A stretch of DNA of 64,000 bases, taken from assembly GCA_037127255.1 (NCBI GenBank), contig JBANSL010000014.1:67253646-67317645 (forward strand), read 5' to 3'. This document shows positions 35,176 to 44,679 of the stretch, piece after piece (position 1 is the stretch's first letter; every line of letters starts with the position of its first letter). The DNA comes from Persicaria tinctoria. Lineage: Eukaryota; Streptophyta; Magnoliopsida; Caryophyllales; Polygonaceae. The notes under the pieces were generated by a model that worked only from the letters and a program-made list of their open reading frames with translations, ran no database searches and was not told where the DNA came from. The position numbers were made by a program, and so were the translations under genes.

Positions 35176-36954
35176 TCAACCTTTCCGGCTTGACCAATAG
35201 ACCGATTTGGATCCATTATGGGGGTAAACCATATTTGGCAACCTTGTCCCTTTCAGAACCCAAACTTGTCTTATCCGTTCATTTAAGCGTACAGGAAATG
35301 TGTTTCGAATAATGTAAGGATTCGTTCTCCTATAAGGACACGTTTCCTTTACATGACCCTTTTTGCAACAAAAGAAGCAAGTAGGAGATCTCCAACTTCC
35401 TTTTGCTTTGATGAGCTTGGTAGTAGGTTTAGCAGGAAAATTCCTGTTGTATCCTATACCGCTTCGGTTCAAGGAGAGTTGTTGTTCTCCAAGCATCTTG
35501 TCGAGAGTGGCTTTGGATCTGGTGAATTGCACCAAGGCTGTTTGTTGGTCTCGACATTTCTCAGATAATTTCACTTTTTCATTCTCAAGGTCATTGATTT
35601 GAGCCTTAAGAAATGAGAGGTTTGCCTTAAGTTCGGAATTTTCCGATCGTAAGGTCTTACTTTCAGTGATAAGACCTGAGTTTTTGTTGTCAAGATCTTG
35701 CAATTTCTGTGACATCTCCCTTATGCACACTTCTTGATCCATTACCTTTTCCTTCAAGATGTTGTTTTCTTTGTTGCACTTTTCTTCATTAGAGATCATG
35801 TTTTTGAGAAATTCTGATAGCACAGTAGTAGGGCTAGATAAAATGTTTCTTACCACTCCATCTAGGTGTTGATCTTCTTCGTCGCTCTTTGCCATTAGAC
35901 AAAGATTGGCATGCTCGTCTTCTGAGTCCGAATCACTTGAGGAATCTGAGTCGCTCCAGGCAGCCATCACCTTCTTGTTGGATTCCTTCTTTTTAGCTTT
36001 GTTTCGCTTCTTTAGTGGACATTCCTTAACAAGATGGTCTGTTTCACCACATTCATAACAAGTTAGAACTCGGTTTTTCTTAGAGGGAGTAGAAGACTTA
36101 CCTCGGTTTCTGGATGATCCTCCATATTCCTTGTTGGAAAATTGTTTTTTCATTTTGAGAATACGAGCCAATCCTCTTGAGATGAGGGCAAACGGATCTT
36201 CATCATCGTCACTTTCTGAATCTTTAGGAGTTTCTTCCTTCTTAACCTTAAGAGCTAAGTTTTTGACATTTGTGGAAGGTTTACCATCATCCTCATTGAG
36301 GATCATTTCATGAGTGATTAATTTTCCCAATAAATCGTCAATAGCTAGCGTGCTAAGGTCTTGAGCTTCTTCAATGGCCTTCACCTTGGGACCCCATTTA
36401 GATTTGGGTAAGCACCTAAGTATCTTCCGAACTTTCTCATCATTTTGGAAAGTTTCTCCTAATGAGTCGAGATTATTAATGATCTCCGTAAAACGGGCAA
36501 ACATTGCTTTTACTGACTCATCTGGATTCATCTTAAACAATTCGTATTGTCTAAGATAGATACTTATTTTGGTCTCTTTGACTTGGCTTGTCCCTTCGTA
36601 GGTAACCACCAATTTATCCAAGATTTCCTTTGCAGTTTTGCAAGAGGAAATGTGATTGTATTCATCGGTGCTTAACCCATAATACAAGGAGTGAATGGCT
36701 TTGAAATTCTTAGCCACTCGTTCCAGATCTGTCTGGTTGTACTCCTCTTCCGTTTTGTTCACTTTTGTCCCGTTGGGTCCATCCTTCTTGGGTATATGCG
36801 GCCCTCGCGTAATGATATGTCAGAGCTCTAGATCCTGATCAATGATAAACATTTACATCAAGGATTTCCAGTGCATGAAATTGTCCCCAACGAAGAGAGG
36901 TGGACGAGAGACAGATCTTCCTTGACCAAACCCGCCTTGACCTTCGCCTGCCAT
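35176..36954 (-). pseudogene. copia element B gag
   Basis: The true start is the ATG at 36954 (MAGEGQGGFGQGRS), 42 nt inside the primer site. Two early nonsense changes, Q to TAA after HWKSLM and W to TGA after QDLEL, leave the long open stretch 36762-35176. Core: AKEILDKLVVTYEGTSQVKE, KWGPKVKAIEEAQDL. Knuckle CYECGETDHLVKEC. Then an Asp/Ser-rich acidic block (SDSDSSSDSDSEDEH), a coiled coil (about residues 320-440 of the open part) and a second knuckle CFFCCKKGHVKETC. It ends WSSRKG-TGA. Several TAAGGTCTTA motifs fall in the coiled-coil linker (35650, 36354). Confidence 0.9.
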
Positions 36955-36995
36955 GGTTAGACTCACAGATAGTAATATCTAAGGTACGTGAGCTA

Positions 36996-37010
36996 AGCTC
37001 TGATACCAAT
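36996..37010 (-). promoter_or_regulatory. Primer-binding site (tRNA-Met) of copia element B
   Basis: On the minus strand ATTGGTATCAGAGCT directly follows the LTR end CACACTTCA. It is the copia consensus complementary to initiator tRNA-Met. Confidence 0.9.
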
Positions 37011-38140
37011 TGAAGTGTGGAATAGGCAGACAAAGAGCACGCAAATACTCTAGAAGGGGGGGGGGGGGGTTGAATAGAGTATAGCAACTTTTCGCAAAAC
37101 AGAAATTGTAAGGCCTTACCACCAGAAGTAAGATCTTACCAGAAACTGTAAGGCCTTATTCAAAACACAGTAACGAGTTAGCAGTAAACAAGCGAATATA
37201 AAGCAAGACAAGTATAATGAAAAAGATAAAGAACAGAAAGAAAAGGACACGATACTTGTTAACGAGGTTCGGCACAACCGCCTACGTCCCCGCCTAGGGT
37301 TATCCAACCCGTAGGATTCAACACACTTTATTTCACTTTATCTTATGAGACCTAGATACAACCTCTAAAAGACCTTCCCTCTTCTAGACTAACTTCCGAT
37401 CTAGCAACCCAAGCACACTAGTGAAATAAAGCTCTATGAGTACCGGAGTACTCTATACGTTTAGGTAAAGAACCCTTAGTATAACCTAGATAAATTGTAC
37501 TATAAAGCTCAAATGTAAACCTCACACACTCAAAGTAAATAAAACACTTATCAAATGGAGCGATGTGAGATAGAATGCTTGCAGGAGACGAGATTGCAGT
37601 GGATCGTTATGCGCTTGTAGACTTGTATCTTCTGCAATCTTCCACTTCTCCTTTATATAGGCTGTCTTCGTTCAATTTAAAAAATGAACGTCCGTTGAGG
37701 AGCGTTGCACCAAATGCTCCTGGAGAGATCTTCGGCTTGTTTGAAAAACATTCCAGAACCTTCACTTCGGATATGTTGAGATCTTGACCAAGAAGATACG
37801 CTGGAGAAGCCTTGGACGTTGTTCAAATAAATCCCTATAATTTAATAACACTATCCAATCATCATACAAGGCCCAATCAAACATATGCTCAAACATAGGC
37901 CCAATAACAATTGGTCCTTTAGAATTGGATCTCAGATCTGTAAGGTTAAATAGGCCCTTTTAACAAATAAGCCCATTTACATACATATATCCGAGCATGA
38001 TTCTGTTTACCACTTTGAGACAAACCGGTAAGGTCTTACCAGAACTAGTAAGGTCTTACCAAAACATAGAAACTATGGTTTTGGCTTTCATCAACCAAGG
38101 CTTTATCTTCTGCTCCTAAGGTCTTATCATGGAGTTAACA
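37011..38140 (-). mobile_element. 5' LTR of copia element B
   Basis: On the plus strand TGAAGTGTGGAATAGG to GGAGTTAACA. It has a run of 14 G (37056-37069) between ACTCTAGAA and GAATAGAGT. Palindromes GTAAGGCCTTACC, GTAAGATCTTACC and GTAAGGCCTTATT are spaced 15-20 bp apart at about 37108-37160, with more at 38030-38060. Confidence 0.9.
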
Positions 38141-39913
38141 GAAAACCTATAAACAACCACTCGAAACCACCTTTCACCGATTCCAATCAGCAACCACCGA
38201 GACACCACCCTTCATACCACACCTCTCCTCCATTTCTGTTCACCATTGGAGCTGCCTTGTTTTTCCGTGAGAAGAAGAAGAAGAGGAGGAGAAGTTCCCA
38301 TTCGATTCAAGCTGCCAGGAGCCACGACATCACCTCCCTCCACCCCCAGTAGCTTGAAGACGTCGTAGAAGGGCCCTCGCCGACTATCAGAGCCAAAACG
38401 ACCCGCAACCACCCCTGTTTCTGATTTCAAGGTTCGTTTATGTTTTAAGCTCGATTTCGACTTGAATCCCTTCCAAAATGTACCATTACTCACGTATATC
38501 TCTTCCTAGGCCTGAGCCATACGTCTTCCCCGTCGATCGTAGTCGGAGGAGCCACCATCGAAGCCCGGAGTCCTCCTCAGTGTCGCACTGTAAGTCTCAT
38601 TTTCCTCCCTTCTTTCCTTGCTTCGTTTCTTCCGTATAGGGTGGGTCTTGTTCGGTATGGGGAGTCGATTACCTGGGAAAATTTTGGGGCGGAACAGACC
38701 ACCGTAGCCTGAGTTATTCTTCTTCTTCCTCTCCGTTTTCCGTCGTTGCCCTGTTCGTTCATTTTTTTAGACGGGCTCAAGGGGAACCGGGTTTCCTTTT
38801 CTGTTTTAAAAACCGGCCGGTTGGCCTCATTTTTTTTTTCCGGCTCTTTTAAACACTCACGGGTCTGGGCTCTCGGTTGGGCCGGATTTGGGTTTCCTTC
38901 TTCCGGGTCATCATGGGATTTTGTGTTATTGTTATTGTTATGTTTATTTATCTATTGTTATATATTATATGTTATGATTTATGTTAATTATTGTTAGTTG
39001 TTAGATTATTATTATTATAATTATTATTATTATTATTATTATTATTATTTTATGTTATTCTGATTTTGTGAAAATATATTTTCTGAAATTATTATATATT
39101 ATAAAATTATTTTAAAAGTGATATTATTTGGAATATGTATTTTGTGAGGTTTTAATATGCGACTTTAGAAATTTTGAAATGATGTATTGGATTTGATTTA
39201 TAAATATGATTTGTAAAGAGGATTTAAGTTTGGTATTGTATTTTAGCTAAGTATTTTTGATAAATTATTTAAAGGGTTTTCAAGTTTTCCGAAAATATTT
39301 CTTAAAGGATTTGTTGTTTTGAAAACCGAGATGCCAGGATTCCTTTAACGACAATTTTGACCAATTTAACCGGATTTGGCTATTTATTAATGATCTTGGA
39401 CAACTGAATTTCACGGGCCTTATTTAACGAGCTGATCTAACCTTTCGGACCTTATCTTAACTGCCTATTCTGATTCGTTGAACCTTGGACTCTTTTAATC
39501 GGACTTTCTTGGACCGTTTAATCGAACTGATGTTGGACCTTGCTTTGCGATGTAACTGAACCTATGGACTGAGATGAGACATTAGACGGAATGATGGATA
39601 TGAGTTATTGGAACATGATGATTAATCTTGCGGATATCTCGGCTTTCAGATATTTTCCCATGTTTTGAGTGTTTTGATTTATCAATTGATTTTTGGGGAA
39701 TTTCTTTTGAATATGTTTATATGTGTTTAGTTACTTAGAAAGTTAAACTTATGGTGCCTTTATTACTTATTTTACTTGGTGCTTATTGGCTTACTTGGAT
39801 TATGCTTTCCTCTATATCTTTGTTGTTCGGCTTTCTTAGGTAAGTTCCTTATGGAGCTTACTCAGAATGATAAGAAATTCCATCCTGCAAGTAGTCGCAT
39901 GATATACTCAGTG

Positions 39914-40054
39914 TTCTAAATATCGGATATATCGGCGATATATCGGGGATATTTAGAATCCGCTACGATATCAGCATATCGGATAAAAATATCAGTCAAC
40001 GTCATATATCGGGTCAACGCCGATATATCGGATCAATATCGAGGATATTTAGAA
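39914..40054. mobile_element. MITE-like repeat with TATATCGG cores
   Basis: A 141-bp unit bounded by 11-bp inverted ends TTCTAAATATC and GATATTTAGAA. Inside are at least six ATATCGG/CCGATAT words, several fused as CGATATATCGG. No coding sequence. The flanks do not show a clear duplication. It is AT-rich and small, as a MITE would be; the superfamily is unknown. Confidence 0.55.
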
Positions 40055-40331
40055 TTGCCAGCTTTTATAAGGCAACTTTAGCCTTTATGACTGATAATGC
40101 ATATTTCATATAGGCATTATAGGTAGTTGTTATTGCATTTAGATAGGAGTTTTGCATATGTTTTAGTCTAGTTTCGTATCTTTTTTGTGAAGTATTCGTG
40201 TTTGGAATCTACACCTTTTTAGTATTCGAGTTAAGAAGAGAAGTGGTCTCTGTTGGGACCGGTGCCCACCGTTATCCTAACAGCGCCCGCCGTGAGCCCG
40301 TGTTCAACAATTGCCGATTAAGTCCGAATAT

Positions 40332-40341
40332 TCTATTATTC

Positions 40342-40402
<61 letters not shown>

Positions 40403-41285
40403 AACTTGCTTCTATTAACCAAATACTATTTACAAGAAATTAGTGGGTAGCCGAGATACTATCTGGGCACCCACTCCCTTAGCAATAATAAAACTGAGTC
40501 TAGTGAAAATATAAGCGGCAACACAAGCCCCGACATCCTGAGATACGGAGAATTTCTGAATCCGCTTCAGCAAAGCAACCGCATCCACATCTAACTCCCC
40601 CAACGAAGAGAAGGAGAAGGGTATGAAACCATAACCAGCCGTCGTGCACCAATCTCGATACTTGGCACACTTACGCCGAGCAGCATCAACAACAACACGA
40701 CCAGGCACAAAGTCAGACATCCCAGACTGAGTCAAAGGGGATGATCCCGTCAGATCGACACAAACATCCCGCCCTCTGTCCCAGGAATAAAGTAGCAAAT
40801 CCGCCGGACGAAGATGATTATCATGCCCATCAATCAAACCAATATCAACCTCCTTACCGGCAGAAATCCCAGACCTGTAGCAGATATCCAATAAGGTGTC
40901 GCGAACGAGGTTATATCGATGTTTAATGCCCACGGAACCAGCGCAAGACACAGCATGGTCACCGTAGATATCACCATTAAAGACCCGAGAACAAGCAGAA
41001 CAAGGTCTGGACACCGCGAACAATGGAACTCCCAATCGATAGCTAAGTACACTACGATAGGTCCATCCATTCATAGTTTGCCCCAACCCAGAAATAGGAA
41101 CTGCACGCAACCAATCAGATGAGTGAGCACCCTGCTGAGACTTCCACAATGCCACCTGTCGCGGAGTCAATGAGAAAACAGAGTCTGATGTAGTAGCAAC
41201 CTTCGCGAAATATATATCTGCCAGTTTCTTCATAAGCTTGGGGGCAGCGATTTCACTAGGATCGCGTAGAAGATCAGAACCGGTG

Positions 41286-41341
<56 letters not shown>
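40332..41341 (-). mobile_element. 5'-truncated non-LTR retrotransposon fragment between ATT microsatellites
   Basis: On the minus strand a coding fragment (about 41286-40430) is followed by a short 3' end and an (AAT)n tail (40334-40400). A second (ATT)n block (41287-41341) bounds the other side. Insertion into the LTR is clear because LTR sequence resumes at ATTTCCTAAG. A microsatellite-like tail suits RTE-type elements. The second block may be the original target or a copied tail. Confidence 0.6.
40430..41286 (-). pseudogene. C-terminal domain of a non-LTR retrotransposon polyprotein (CCHC plus possible endonuclease)
   Basis: The open frame enters from the microsatellite (SDLLRDPSEIAAPKLMKKLA) and runs to TAA at 40430. 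Visible: a zinc-finger-like CSACSRVFNGDIYGDHAVSC (C-x2-C-x11-H-x3-C), then GISAGKEVDIGL, LRPADLLLYSW and DVCVDLTGSS, then FSSLGELDVDAVALLKRI. A CCHC finger followed by an acidic PAD..D-x-D pattern recalls the restriction-like endonuclease end of R2/NeSL-type elements. That is inference. The segment is recognisable as a family widespread in plant genomes. It lacks the RT part. No internal stop is present over about 280 codons, which suggests a young insertion. Confidence 0.5.
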
Positions 41342-41343
<2 letters not shown>

Positions 41344-42258
41344 TTCCTAAGATTTTGCACGACTCTAATTAGGTTTTATTCATTCATAATCAGTCGCGCG
41401 CGTGTGTGTGTGGAGAAGTGTGTGTTGGCATTAGGTTAGACAATGAACACAATTAGAGAGAATAGAGGTTTTTGGCCTATGAGTTGCTAAACTCATAGTT
41501 TCGCCTGTGATTCGAAGATATGGTTAAATGAATTGTGAGGATATATGTGATTTCAATTAGTTATTTATGAGTATATTTATCATCTTGCTCTTATTGATTA
41601 TATTTGTGTTCCTTTCTATGACTGATCACCGTGTTAGGAATTGCATCTAAGTTATGAATTCGTTGTTGTTTTCTAGATAGAAAACGAAGCCATTGATTTA
41701 GTGATAATTCTATGTCTTTGTGTTGGATGATTTCGATTGATCTATGTCGTTAGATGTTGATTAGGGCTGATTAGTGTTGTTCCATTGGGTCTTAATTACA
41801 TTGAATCGATATGCCAATTAGTCTTAGAACTTGAGTGTTTAATGCTATTCTTTAGTGATATTGAATAAGGAGATTATATCCTTGAGGATCTATCGACATA
41901 TGCTTAGAAATATCTATTGAATCAGTCCTAGGATCTTGAACCTCAACCATTGTCAACCATTACATGTGAAATGTCTTCTTTATCTTATTATCACTACTTT
42001 GCAATCATAGATCTCTTTACTTTACTTTGTTATCAATTTGCTACAAATCATTGCTTTTGTCATAAGAATCATTGTTAGAAACATTGCATAGTAACCGTTC
42101 TCTCGGTGGGTTCGACTCCGGACTTCATAGCTATATTAGTTTGTTGGTTTATCAATTCATTGATTTGCTAATCTATTGGTTTGAGCTTTGAGTTAGAATA
42201 TTATTACTATTTGGCTAAGGACGAAAAAGTCGACGACGTTCATCCCGCACCAAATTCT

Positions 42259-42277
42259 TGGCGTCATTGCCAGGGAG
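42259..42277 (+). promoter_or_regulatory. Degenerate tRNA-Asp primer-binding site
   Basis: TGGCGTCATTGCCAGGGAG differs from TGGCGCCGTTGCCGGGGAG at three positions. It follows the LTR end by 6 bp, as in the copy at 18993. Confidence 0.8.
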
Positions 42278-43423
42278 AAAAGAGTTTGCTTTTCTTTATT
42301 TCTATTATTGATTCCTTTTTATTTTTATTTTAGTTTTTCTTTGAGTCTTTTTTGTCCTTGTTGTAAAGGCCGGAAATATTTTAATATTATTTTATTATTA
42401 TTTCGACTAAATAAATTACTGTTTTATTCGATCGGTGAAAATGGGAGAAAACTTGTCCTCGAGCACAGCTCCAGTCAGAAATCGTCCGCGGACGAGATTG
42501 TCAAAGCATGCAAGCGGGCAGAATGCACCCCTGGCCTCCGCGGACGAGATGGCCTAATCATGCGCGCGGACAGAATGCACCCCTGGTCTCCGCAGACGAG
42601 ATTGCTCTCCATGCACGCGGGCGTATCCCTTCTGGACGCGGGCTCTCTTCGAATGGCGTCCGCAGACGAAAAGGTGAACTGGGAGTCCGCGGATGTGCCT
42701 TGGATGGTCCTGCGTCATCTTTTTCTCTCTCTCTCTCTCTCTCTCGGTCTGTGGCACCTGCCTGCAGAGCAACAACTTTTCCCTCCCCAAAATTGGCAAA
42801 ATGCCGATTGCAAATCTCTGCACCTCCCTCTCCCTCACCGTTGCACCCCTAAAATAGCTAAACATCCTCCTTTCCCATCCTCCTCCCTGGTGCAATTATC
42901 CCTCCCAATTTTGGCAAAATGTCAATCTCTCCCCACGCCAAATTCAGACGCCCTCCATGCCTGCTCAGTGGGATATCAGTGGCATTGACCCTTCTCCCAT
43001 TTCATTTGAAGTTGAACCGAGCTCCACACACACCCTTTGCTCCCATCCCTCTCTCTCCCATCATCTTCTAATGCCCTCCCATCAAGAAACTCCTTTCTCC
43101 CTCTTTTTTGGCTCTGCAAACCCAGAAATTGCTCCCTTTCCTCACAACTTCCACCGCCTGATTCACCGCCTCTGGTTGCTTCCAAGAGAGCGGCCGAGGA
43201 GGATCATCCCAACCTCGAAGGAGCCATCGCCGAAGCTCGCTACCACTTCTTTCGACTCGAATCCGCATAAGATCCTCTTCTAACTCCTTGTTTTCGTCGT
43301 TTTAAGACCCAGAGAAAGCTTTTCCTCGCCTTTGAAGCCGTCGCAGATCCTCCCCGGAGTAACTCGTCGATCGATAATTATTCTTCTTCTTCTCTCTTCC
43401 CTCTCCTTCGTTTTACCGTCCGT

Positions 43424-43880
43424 CAAGAGCTCTGCTCTGAGGGTGAAGTCCCCTCGCGCCCGCGGACGAACAAGAGCTTTTCTCTGAGGGTGAAGCCCTC
43501 TCGCGTCCACGGACGAACAAGAGCTCTGCTCTGAGGATGAAGCCCTCTCGCGTCCGCGAACGAACAAGTGCTATGCTCTTAGGGTGTCCTCTCGCGTCCG
43601 TCCGCGGACACACTCTCGCGGACGTCCACGGACACACTCTCGCGAACGTCCGTGAACACACTCTCGCGAACGTCCGCGAACACTCCCTCTTGGAGACACC
43701 CTTCGCGTCCCTCCGCGGACAAGTTCTCACGGGACGCCTCTCGCGTCCCTCCGCGGACAGTCTCTCGCGGGACGCCTCTCGCGTCCGTCCGCGGAGAGTC
43801 TCTTGCGGGACGCCTCTCGCGTCCGTCCGCGGACAGTCTCTCACGGGACGCCTCTTGCGTCCGCGGACACACTCTCGCGG
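43424..43880. repeat. Compound tandem repeats built around GTCCGCGGAC
   Basis: Three repeat types follow one another. The first is a ~47-bp unit (AGAGCTCTGCTCTGAGGGTG..CTCTCGCGTCCGCGGACG), about 3.5 copies to 43585. The second is a ~22-bp unit (CACACTCTCGCGAACGTCCG), about 5 copies to 43685. The third is a ~38-bp unit (GGGACGCCTCTCGCGTCCGT..CCGCGGACAGTCTCTCGC), about 4 copies to 43870. All share the word CGCGTCCGCGGAC. It is strongly CpG-rich. Confidence 0.85.
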
Positions 43881-44679
43881 CCGGCCATCTCGCGACCGCT
43901 ACATACCCCCAGTAGCTTGGCCGAGCCCCACCTTGGGTCTTGGACTTCGTCTGTCGATTCTTGATCAAATCCTTATGGAAACGTTTTGAATGGGGATATT
44001 TTGGGAAATGAGTTTTGAAATATTATTTTAATATCCGTTGTGAAAGAAGGGATTTGACGGAACTTGAACTATTTGATCTTGAACTTGAAGTTATGTTAAA
44101 GGTGTCATTTCAAATGCCGGAACTAATTCTATAATATGATTTTGAGGTATTGGTTTTAAGGTATAAATATTTAATGTCGGGATTATTTGTCTTGGTTTGA
44201 TGATATTGGAAATATGGTTAGTATGATTTAATAAATGGGTTGATTGGAAGAATGATTTTGGTTGATGTTGATCATATCGAAAAGGTTTTGGAAAATGGTT
44301 TTACCATCGATTGGTTTTGAGGATGTTGAGAACTTGGGTTCGTGTGTATGAATGTTGGTCCGGTAGCTTATGGAAATGGCTTGATGATAGGCGTGTTTTG
44401 CGGTTGGATTGCTTTTGGACTTGCGTTTGGGCCCTTGCTTGCGTTATTTTGTTGTTCTGCATTTTCAGGTAAGTATCCTACGGGACTTACTCAGTAACCT
44501 GGACCTCCTGCCTGATGTGTCATGTGATGTGTAGTTTTGTTGCATATTAAAGCATGCCATGTAGTATCATGCTAGGATTGCATTGAACTGAGCATGTGGT
44601 TACTATGTGGGTTTGAATACAGAACGGCCGTTATCTGTGATAGTCCTAGGGTCTTTGCTAGGGTCATAGGGTAGCCCAG

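Larger units (their letters stand above)
29416..38140 (-). mobile_element. SIRE-type Ty1/copia element B, complete in layout, TSD GAAAA
   Basis: An 8.7-kb element on the minus strand: 5' LTR 37011-38140, primer site, gag, pol, short env-like ORF, polypurine tract, 3' LTR 29416-30538. Exact duplications GAAAA lie at 29411-29415 and 38141-38145. The pol domains are all present but interrupted by nonsense and frameshift changes. It belongs to a different subfamily from element A: the LTRs do not align along their length, and its scattered palindrome is GTAAGGYCTTAC, not TCAAGGCCTTGA. Confidence 0.92.
29243..40091. mobile_element. Remnant of a chromovirus-like LTR, split by copia element B
   Basis: The parts 29243-29415 and 38146-39913 form one stretch once copia element B is removed. 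Two markers are shared with the solo LTR at 42362-60978: CCCCCAGTAGCTTG (38343 and about 43907) and a GGTAAGT..CCTTATGGAGCTTACTCAG block (39839-39866 against 44468-44495). A TATA-like CCTCCTATACAAGCC is at 29316. It has no coding capacity. ATT microsatellite at 39004-39050. The edges are uncertain; its left end coincides with the deletion in the copia LTR. Confidence 0.5.
40092..42252 (+). mobile_element. 5' LTR of the second gag/env Athila element
   Basis: TGATAATGCATATTTC to CCCGCACCA. It is interrupted by about 1 kb of non-LTR retrotransposon. A GGTGCCCACCG and an AGCGCCCGCCG motif lie at about 40260-40290, as in the related LTRs. The T-arm-like GGTTCGACTCC at 42109-42119 is an exact match to the RNA polymerase III B-box consensus. 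Confidence 0.85.

Noticed and set aside
42109..42119. Possible tRNA or Pol III gene at an exact B-box
   Set aside because: There is no A-box at proper distance and no cloverleaf; the same position in related LTRs varies, so it is a T-arm-like U5 element at most.
43440..43880. Arg-rich ORFs and a CRISPR-like impression of regular repeats
   Set aside because: These are compound tandem repeats in a plant LTR with no spacer logic and no cas genes; the ORFs are shadows of the repeats.
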